Below are positions 58,417 to 64,000 of a stretch of 64,000 nucleotides of DNA, one piece after another. The DNA is taken from NCBI GenBank assembly GCA_017302575.1, contig JAFLDD010000001.1, positions 124,001-188,000 on the forward strand. The letters are read 5' to 3'. Under the pieces are notes generated by a model. That model searched no databases and was not told where the DNA came from. It worked only from the letters and a program-made list of their open reading frames with translations. This stretch comes from Alphaproteobacteria bacterium. GTDB lineage: Bacteria > Pseudomonadota > Alphaproteobacteria > Rickettsiales > UBA3002. Within the stretch, counting starts at the first letter, position 1. Each line of letters begins with the position of its first letter. A program made the position numbers and the translations under genes.

Positions 58417-59070
58417 ATGCGATTCAATACGAACGATATGCTCGACAGCTATCATGAAACCGCCAGCCTCGTGCCAATGGTGGTAGAGCAATCCAGCCGA
58501 GGTGAACGCGCCTACGATATTTATTCGCGCCTGCTTAAAGAGCGTATTATTTTCCTTACGGGCGAAGTCGAAGACCATATGTGCTCGCTCATTGTGGCGC
58601 AGTTGCTGTTCTTGGAATCGGAAAATCCCGATAAAGAAATCTTTATGTACATCAACTCACCTGGTGGTGTGGTGACGGCGGGTCTGTCGGTTTATGACAC
58701 GATGCAATATATTAAACCAAAAGTAGCAACGCTTTGCATTGGCCAAGCATGCTCGATGGGTTCCTTGCTGCTGACCGCCGGTGCGGCTGGCATGCGTTAT
58801 GCAACGCCTAATGCACGTATCATGATTCACCAGCCAAGCGGCGGTTTCCGTGGTCAGGCATCTGACATTGAGATTCACGCGCAGGAGATTTTGAATCTGC
58901 GTCGTCGTTTGAATGATATGTATGTGAAGCATACGGGCCAGAAGCTGCCATCCATCGAAAAAGCGATGGATCGTGATAATTTCATGAGTGCAGAAGAGGC
59001 GCTGAAGTTCGGTCTGATCGACGAAATCGTCACGAATCGCGGCGATGCTGAGAAAAAGGTGAAAAAATAA
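58417..59070 (+). CDS. clpP: ATP-dependent Clp protease proteolytic subunit
   Basis: A 217-residue ClpP with catalytic triad S113 (GQACSMGS), H138 (MIHQPSGG) and D187. ClpP forms a 14-subunit barrel that degrades proteins unfolded by ClpX. GGAGATACTC precedes the ATG. In alphaproteobacteria ClpXP degrades CtrA, so it links to the CtrA sites found elsewhere in the window. It lies 141 nt before clpX. Confidence 0.97.
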   Translation: MRFNTNDMLDSYHETASLVPMVVEQSSRGERAYDIYSRLLKERIIFLTGEVEDHMCSLIVAQLLFLESENPDKEIFMYINSPGGVVTAGLSVYDTMQYIKPKVATLCIGQACSMGSLLLTAGAAGMRYATPNARIMIHQPSGGFRGQASDIEIHAQEILNLRRRLNDMYVKHTGQKLPSIEKAMDRDNFMSAEEALKFGLIDEIVTNRGDAEKKVKK

Positions 59071-59073
59071 GGA

Positions 59074-59111
59074 TTGCCGCACCGCAGGATGATGTTGCGG
59101 CGCGGTGGCAA
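59074..59111 (+). other. Hairpin after clpP
   Basis: TTGCCGCACCGC pairs with GCGGTGGCAA with one bulge, and six T follow 10 nt later (59122-59127). It is a possible attenuator or imperfect terminator between clpP and clpX. Confidence 0.4.
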
Positions 59112-59210
59112 CAGGATACGATTTTTTAACCATTTCGTGTCTAATATGAATCAATGCTACTACCAGATGTGCCATGAAGGTCGTTAGAGTAGGGCAAAAG
59201 GAAGCGTGTT

Positions 59211-60476
59211 ATGAGCAAACCTCGCGAATCGAAAACCACCCGTTACTGCTCGTTCTGTGGAAAGAGCGAACATGAAGTCCGCAAATTGATTGCGGGCCCA
59301 ACGGTCTTTATTTGCGACGAGTGCGTTGAGCTCTGCGTTGATATTATCCGCACCGCCGACAAATCGACCGTAACGACTGAGTCGCCTGAAGAAGTTGCGT
59401 CACCGCAGCAGATTCGCAAGGTGCTGGATGATTACGTGATCGGCCAAGAGCGCGCGAAGAAAGTGCTCTCGGTGGCAGTTCACAACCACTATAAGCGCAT
59501 TTCGATTATGGAGAAATCCAAAGAAATCGAGATTGCCAAGTCGAACATCTTGATTGTTGGTCCTACGGGTTCGGGTAAAACCTTGCTCGCGCAGACCTTG
59601 GCTCGCATTCTTGACGTACCGTTCACGATGGCGGACGCTACCACGCTGACCGAAGCAGGTTACGTGGGTGAAGACGTTGAAAACATCATCCTGCGTTTGC
59701 TGCAGGCGGCTGATTACAACGTTGAGCGTGCGCAAAAAGGTATCGTGTATATCGATGAGGTTGATAAAATCTCGCGCAAGTCTGAAAACCCATCTATCAC
59801 CCGTGACGTGTCGGGTGAGGGTGTGCAACAGGCCTTGCTGAAAATCATGGAAGGCACGGTAGCTTCGGTTCCGCCGCAGGGTGGTCGTAAGCATCCACAA
59901 CAGGAATTCTTGCAGGTTGATACCAGCAACATCCTCTTCGTGTGTGGTGGTGCGTTTGCGGGAATCGAAAAGATTATCGCGCGTCGTCAAAAAGGTTCGT
60001 CCATCGGTTTCGGTGCTGACGTTCGTAATACGGACGAGGCGAAGCCTGGCGAAATGTTTAAGTTGCTTGAGCCTGAAGATCTGTTGAAGTTTGGCCTTAT
60101 CCCCGAGTTTATCGGTCGTTTGCCAGTGATTGCAACGCTCGATGACCTTGACGAGGCAGCGCTCATCAACATTCTGACCGAGCCAAAGAACGCGCTGGTG
60201 AAGCAGTACAAGAAGATGTTCGAGATGGAAAATGTCGAACTCAAGTTCACAGACGATGCGCTCAGTGCGATTGCTGCAAAAGCTATTGCGCGTAAAACAG
60301 GTGCACGCGGTCTTAGGGCTATCTTGGAAGAAATCTTGCTCGATCTGATGTATGACGTACCAGGTGCCGAGGATATCTCGGAGGTGGTCATCAACGCCGA
60401 TGCAGTGAATGGCAAGGCTCAGCCTGTCATTGTGCATGATGGTGGTAAGAAGACGACGGGCAAAAAAGGCGCCTAA
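59211..60476 (+). CDS. clpX: Clp protease ATP-binding subunit ClpX
   Basis: A 421-residue AAA+ unfoldase. The N-terminal C4 zinc finger is [11 protein letters not shown]...CDECVELC (residues about 12-42). Walker A GPTGSGKT, Walker [11 protein letters not shown], the pore loop GYVGEDV, the RKH-type pore loop, and IGF-like loop region for ClpP docking ([10 protein letters not shown]) are all visible. It presents substrates such as CtrA to ClpP. Confidence 0.97.
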   Translation: MSKPRESKTTRYCSFCGKSEHEVRKLIAGPTVFICDECVELCVDIIRTADKSTVTTESPEEVASPQQIRKVLDDYVIGQERAKKVLSVAVHNHYKRISIMEKSKEIEIAKSNILIVGPTGSGKTLLAQTLARILDVPFTMADATTLTEAGYVGEDVENIILRLLQAADYNVERAQKGIVYIDEVDKISRKSENPSITRDVSGEGVQQALLKIMEGTVASVPPQGGRKHPQQEFLQVDTSNILFVCGGAFAGIEKIIARRQKGSSIGFGADVRNTDEAKPGEMFKLLEPEDLLKFGLIPEFIGRLPVIATLDDLDEAALINILTEPKNALVKQYKKMFEMENVELKFTDDALSAIAAKAIARKTGARGLRAILEEILLDLMYDVPGAEDISEVVINADAVNGKAQPVIVHDGGKKTTGKKGA

Positions 60477-60581
60477 AAGGCTAAATTTTAGGCACTGATT
60501 TTCCTTCACATCCCCTTTTATTCGCGTAAACTAATCCTATATCTCTTCTGACTTCCTTCGCACCCGAAACCCCAAGGTCTT

Positions 60582-62981
60582 ATGAGCACACCAAGCCTTT
60601 ACCCCGTACTCCCACTGCGTGATATCGTTGTATTCCCTGGCATGGTGGTGCCACTTTTTGTTGGTCGTGAAAAATCCGTGAAAGCGCTTGAAGCGGTTGT
60701 TAAATCCAACAACAAGATTTTGCTCGTGTCGCAGCGTAATGGCTCGCAGGATATTCCTACCCAAGAAGACCTTTACCGCGTGGGTACGATTGCTACCGTG
60801 CTACAATTGTTGCGCCTGCCAGATGGTACAGTTAAAGTTTTGGTTGAAGGTGTTAGCCGCGCAAAAGTCTTAGAATTCAAAGACAACGCAGAATATTATG
60901 AAGTGGCTGCTGAGGAAATGGAAGAGTTCTTGGGCGACCCAGTCGAGACGGAAGCCATGTTCCGTTCGGTCATTGCGAAGTTCGAAGAATATGTGAAGCT
61001 CAACAAAAAGATCCAGCCCGAGACATTGGGCGCAGTTTCTAAAATTACCTCGCCGTCTGTGTTGGCTGACACGGTAGCAGCGCACATGGCGATTGATATT
61101 CCGCAAAAGCAGGAAATTCTTGAATTCACCAAGATCGCTGAGCGTTTAGAGCATGTCTATGCGCTGATGGAGTCGGAAATCGGCGTGCTCAACACGGAAA
61201 AGCGTATTCGTGGCCGCGTGAAGCGCCAGATGGAGAAAACCCAGCGCGAATATTATTTGAATGAGCAACTCAAAGCGATTCAGAAAGAATTGGGTGAGCT
61301 TGACGAAGGGCGTGACGAATTGGCAGAGCTTGAGGAGAAGCTCAAGAAAACTAAGCTTTCCAAAGAAGCAAAAGAGAAGTGTGAAGCTGAGCTTAAGAAG
61401 CTACGCACGATGAGCAGTATGTCGGCGGAAGCGTCGGTGATTCGTAACTATCTCGATTGGATGGTGACGATTCCATGGAAGAAGGCAACTAAGATCAAGA
61501 CTGACCTGACGCTTGCCGAAAAAGTGCTCGATGACGACCACTATGGTCTTGAGAAGGTAAAAGAGCGCATCTTGGAATATCTTGCGGTGCAGGCGCGCAC
61601 CAAGCAAATCAAAGGACCCATTCTTTGCCTTGTTGGCCCTCCAGGTGTGGGTAAAACATCGTTGGCACGCTCGATTGCGAAGGCAACGGGTCGTAATTAC
61701 GTGAAGATTGCGTTGGGTGGCGTGCGTGACGAAGCTGAGATTCGCGGTCATCGTCGTACCTATATCGGTTCGATGCCGGGCAAACTCATTCAGTCGATGA
61801 AGAAGGCAAAATCATCCAATCCAATGATACTGATGGATGAGATTGATAAAATGGGCCACGATTTCCGTGGTGATCCTGCCTCAGCATTGCTGGAGGTGCT
61901 TGATCCTGAGCAGAACAAGAACTTCAACGACCATTATCTCGAAGTGGATTATGATTTGTCGGACGTGATGTTCATCACCACCGCCAACTCGCTCGATATG
62001 CCACGTCCATTGCTGGATCGTATGGAGATCATTCGCCTGTCGGGGTACACTGAAGACGAGAAGGTGAATATCGCGCGGATGCACTTGATTCCGAAGGTCC
62101 TCAAAGACCATGGCTTGAAGAAGGACGAGTGGACGATTTCCGAAGACGCGTTGCGTGGCGCCATTCGTTACTACACGCGTGAAGCGGGCGTACGCAGCCT
62201 AGAGCGTGAAATTTCGAAGATGGTACGTAAGTCTGTCAAAGAAATCATGATGGGCAAGAAGACATCTGTTCACGTTAGCCTCAAGAATCTCGGTAAATTC
62301 CTTGGCGTGAAGAAATACAGCTATGGCGCGGCAGAGGAAAAAGACCAAGTGGGCGTAACGACGGGTCTTGCATGGACCGAAACGGGTGGTGACCTGCTGG
62401 TGATTGAATCAGTGGTGATGCCAGGCAGAGGTAAATTCACCGTCACGGGTAAACTCGGTGACGTGATGAAGGAGTCTGTGGAAGCGGCGTCGAGTTATGT
62501 GCGCTCGCGTGCGTTGGATTTCGGTATTAAGCCGCCAGTATTCAAGCAAACCGATATTCACGTGCACGTGCCAGAAGGCGCGACACCTAAAGATGGTCCG
62601 TCCGCAGGTATTGCAATGTGCACGACGATTGTCTCGGTGCTGACAGGCATTCCTGTGAGCAAGAACGTGGCGATGACAGGTGAAGTAACGTTGCGTGGCA
62701 CAGTATTGCCTATTGGCGGCCTCAAAGAGAAGTTGTTGGCGGCGTTGCGTGGCGGCATTACTAAAGTGCTCATCCCGCATGAGAACGTCAAAGATCTCGA
62801 AGAGATTCCTGATAATGTGAAAAAGGGTCTTGAGATTATAGCCGTGAAGCATGTGGATGAAGTCTTGAAACATGCATTAGTGCGCATGCCGGAGCCTATT
62901 AAAGATTGGGTAGAGGTTGAGGATGCAAATGTCCTCAAGAAGTCAGACGAAGACGAAGATACTAGCGTAAGACCGCATTAA
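60582..62981 (+). CDS. lon: ATP-dependent protease Lon
   Basis: A 799-residue LonA. The N-terminal substrate-binding domain ([21 protein letters not shown], in part), coiled coil, AAA+ module with GPPGVGKTS and MDEIDKM, and C-terminal protease with the Ser-Lys dyad S674 (PKDGPSAG) and K715 (GGLKEK). It degrades misfolded proteins and, in Caulobacter, DnaA and CcrM. The ATG at 60582 lies just after TCTT. No canonical heat-shock promoter was recognised in the 105-nt gap. Confidence 0.97.
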   Translation: MSTPSLYPVLPLRDIVVFPGMVVPLFVGREKSVKALEAVVKSNNKILLVSQRNGSQDIPTQEDLYRVGTIATVLQLLRLPDGTVKVLVEGVSRAKVLEFKDNAEYYEVAAEEMEEFLGDPVETEAMFRSVIAKFEEYVKLNKKIQPETLGAVSKITSPSVLADTVAAHMAIDIPQKQEILEFTKIAERLEHVYALMESEIGVLNTEKRIRGRVKRQMEKTQREYYLNEQLKAIQKELGELDEGRDELAELEEKLKKTKLSKEAKEKCEAELKKLRTMSSMSAEASVIRNYLDWMVTIPWKKATKIKTDLTLAEKVLDDDHYGLEKVKERILEYLAVQARTKQIKGPILCLVGPPGVGKTSLARSIAKATGRNYVKIALGGVRDEAEIRGHRRTYIGSMPGKLIQSMKKAKSSNPMILMDEIDKMGHDFRGDPASALLEVLDPEQNKNFNDHYLEVDYDLSDVMFITTANSLDMPRPLLDRMEIIRLSGYTEDEKVNIARMHLIPKVLKDHGLKKDEWTISEDALRGAIRYYTREAGVRSLEREISKMVRKSVKEIMMGKKTSVHVSLKNLGKFLGVKKYSYGAAEEKDQVGVTTGLAWTETGGDLLVIESVVMPGRGKFTVTGKLGDVMKESVEAASSYVRSRALDFGIKPPVFKQTDIHVHVPEGATPKDGPSAGIAMCTTIVSVLTGIPVSKNVAMTGEVTLRGTVLPIGGLKEKLLAALRGGITKVLIPHENVKDLEEIPDNVKKGLEIIAVKHVDEVLKHALVRMPEPIKDWVEVEDANVLKKSDEDEDTSVRPH

Positions 62982-63117
62982 TCGACGTGTACTTCTAAAC
63001 CAATTTTCATATCGCTTGTTTGCAACCATTGATGGTGCGTTTTCCGCATTACTTTCGCATAAGTTTGCACATTCGCTGCTTGCCTATTTTATAAGACATT
63101 CCGCATGTTAACGCACC

Positions 63118-63146
63118 TTGACATAGGCCAGTACTGCACCTACATG
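63118..63146 (+). promoter_or_regulatory. Possible promoter of the ArsR gene at 63200
   Basis: TTGACA (63118-63123), 17-nt spacer, TACATG (weak -10). Two TTAA elements six nt apart lie at 63152-63165, short of the CtrA spacing. Confidence 0.35.
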
Positions 63147-63199
63147 ACCCTTAAGAATCATTAATTAAATTCTAGCTAGAACAGACCTCAAGAGTACCC

Positions 63200-63517
63200 A
63201 TGTTACATAACCAACAGACCATCAAAAACGCCTCAAACTTCCTTAAAGTGCTTGGAAACTACTATCGTTTGCAAATCGTCGATTTATTGATTTCGGGCGA
63301 GAAGAACGTGACTGAGATCAATGAACATGTTTCAGTGAGCCAGCCCGCTTTGTCGCAGCATCTTTCCAAATTGCGCCGCGCTGGGATTGTTTCGTTTCGT
63401 CGTGACCGTCGCCAGATTTATTACACCATCAACGACCCAAGCGTGCTCAGCCTATTAAAAGTGATGGTGGATTTCGTTCCGCAATCTGCGCCAACTCGCG
63501 ATAAACTACAGGCGTAA
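63200..63517 (+). CDS. ArsR-family regulator without metal-binding cysteines
   Basis: A 105-residue winged-helix protein. SNFLKVLGNYYRLQIVDLLI, the recognition helix SVSQPALSQHLSKLRRAGI and the wing VSFRRDRRQIYYTI match the ArsR fold. It has no cysteine, so it is not a thiolate metal sensor of the SmtB/ArsR type. Relatives of this kind include redox or sulfide regulators, which need cysteines, and others with unknown signals. It stands alone after lon and before the repeat protein; it could act on either neighbour. Confidence 0.85.
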   Translation: MLHNQQTIKNASNFLKVLGNYYRLQIVDLLISGEKNVTEINEHVSVSQPALSQHLSKLRRAGIVSFRRDRRQIYYTINDPSVLSLLKVMVDFVPQSAPTRDKLQA

Positions 63518-63555
63518 TTAACGCCCCAGTCTCCAATACCCTCTAACTTACTTAA

Positions 63556-63590
63556 TTGTCATCATACTGTCATGATTAATGGGATATAAT
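63556..63590 (+). promoter_or_regulatory. Pho-box promoter of the repeat protein
   Basis: TTGTCAT-CATA-CTGTCAT (63556-63573) is close to the E. coli Pho-box consensus, and consensus TATAAT (63585-63590) follows after 11 nt, the classical Pho promoter geometry. Just downstream TGCTCA-ACTAA-TGAGCA (63594-63610) can form a hairpin near the 5' end. Confidence 0.7.
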
Positions 63591-63614
63591 CATTGCTCAA
63601 CTAATGAGCATGTT

Positions 63615-64000
63615 GTGACAGAATCCGCAGATGACATATTGAAGCGCTTAGGCTTCACTGAAAAGAACATCTCCAGCATCGTTGGGCGGGGCAAAAGAAA
63701 CTCGCCTAAAACACTGCAACTTATTCGTGAGACGCTCACCGCAAGGGCAGATGATTTAGCTGCGCTGATGGAAGCAACGGGGTTCGATGCGAAAAGCCTG
63801 TCCAGTATGCTTCATGGCGCTGGGGCGCATATTGCCACGGGCATTGAGGCGCTAGTCGCGAATAAAGACAAGCTGAAAGGAATGGTCGATGCTGGCACGT
63901 TCGATGCGAAAAGCCTGTCCAGTATGCTTAATGGCGCGGGGGCGCATATCGCCGAAGCAATCGACGCAATCTATACGCGTCAGGATAAATTGAATGCGAT
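63615..64000 (+). CDS. Tandem-repeat protein, TALE-like repeat plan (5' part)
   Basis: A GTG-initiated frame open to the window edge (128 codons; 3' end not seen). After VTESADDILKRLG comes a degenerate 43-residue unit (FTEKNISSIVGRGKR...), then a 39-residue repeat FDAKSLSSMLHGAGAHIA..., then a second copy starting at 63899 with N in place of H. Each unit has hydrophobics at positions 1, 6 and 9, a G-x-G loop at 12-14, and a long second helix. This helix-loop-helix plan parallels TAL-effector-like DNA-binding repeats (33-35 residues), though length differs. A different alpha-solenoid is possible. The two exact-register repeats are nearly identical in DNA. Confidence 0.6.
   Translation, partial: MTESADDILKRLGFTEKNISSIVGRGKRNSPKTLQLIRETLTARADDLAALMEATGFDAKSLSSMLHGAGAHIATGIEALVANKDKLKGMVDAGTFDAKSLSSMLNGAGAHIAEAIDAIYTRQDKLNA

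Noticed and set aside
59400..60509. Long minus-strand ORF (369 codons) antisense to clpX
   Set aside because: It mirrors the codon pattern of clpX, encodes a composition unlike a real protein, and has no ribosome site. A shadow frame.
63782..63950. 117-bp tandem repeat as a possible CRISPR or satellite
   Set aside because: The period keeps the reading frame and encodes a two-helix unit; it is a protein repeat.

Overview
The window reads as a chromosomal segment of an alphaproteobacterium with moderate GC. The evidence is an RcGTA-type gene transfer agent head cluster, several sites matching the CtrA consensus (TTAA-N7-TTAA), the clpP-clpX-lon block after tig, hfq-hflX, and Flp-type pilins. 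I cannot name the genus. The dense set of large genes without recognisable homologues suggests a poorly sampled lineage.

Layout. (1) 1-7.3 kb: metal-resistance island. A cysteine-rich peptide, a DUF2933 protein and a Cu/Ag P-type ATPase face two DUF305 proteins and a Csp-like copper-storage protein. Next comes an arsenic operon (arsR, arsI, arsC, CDF-like, acr3) with ATGA-type overlaps. It ends at a cluster of AATTCCCTG repeats that may mark an island edge. (2) 7.6-16.9 kb: exported Ser/Gly-rich protein, beta-barrel pair, RTX protein, two unknown genes, DedA, FeoAB. (3) 17.0-20.7 kb: operon of three paralogous proteins of unknown function. (4) 20.7-26.6 kb: OmpA, a RimB-RimK fusion, a second RTX protein, a GNAT enzyme and two Flp pilins. 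(5) 26.6-48.4 kb: GTA locus. Portal, protease, capsid, connector, head closure, DUF3168 and major tail genes look intact. The large terminase is split by a 523-codon antiparallel gene. The tail genes are missing or reduced to fragments: a 21-codon DUF2460 start, a tail-protein C-terminus, and a DUF2793-lysozyme chimera. Large unknown genes sit where the tape measure should be. (6) 48.4-63.5 kb: core genes (hflX, hfq, valS, LysR/SbtA pair, tRNA-Leu, tig, clpP, clpX, lon, an ArsR regulator). A probable CtrA-driven small RNA lies between hfq and valS. (7) The right edge holds the start of a 39-residue tandem-repeat protein whose repeat plan resembles TAL-effector-like repeats.

The most coherent unexplained pattern is regulatory. 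Eight genes or operons of unknown function carry an 11-bp direct-repeat box of the PhoB/OmpR type upstream. They are the 17 kb paralog operon, the genes at 29.4-30.2, 33.4, 41.2, 43.2, 45.1 and 48.4 kb, and the repeat protein at 63.6 kb. In six of the eight the -10 element lies 21-22 nt after the box, and in a seventh it lies 11 nt after. I read this as a single regulon of lineage-specific proteins that has colonised a decaying GTA locus. A second pattern is promoters whose -10 ends exactly 6 nt before an ATG, which suggests leaderless mRNAs.
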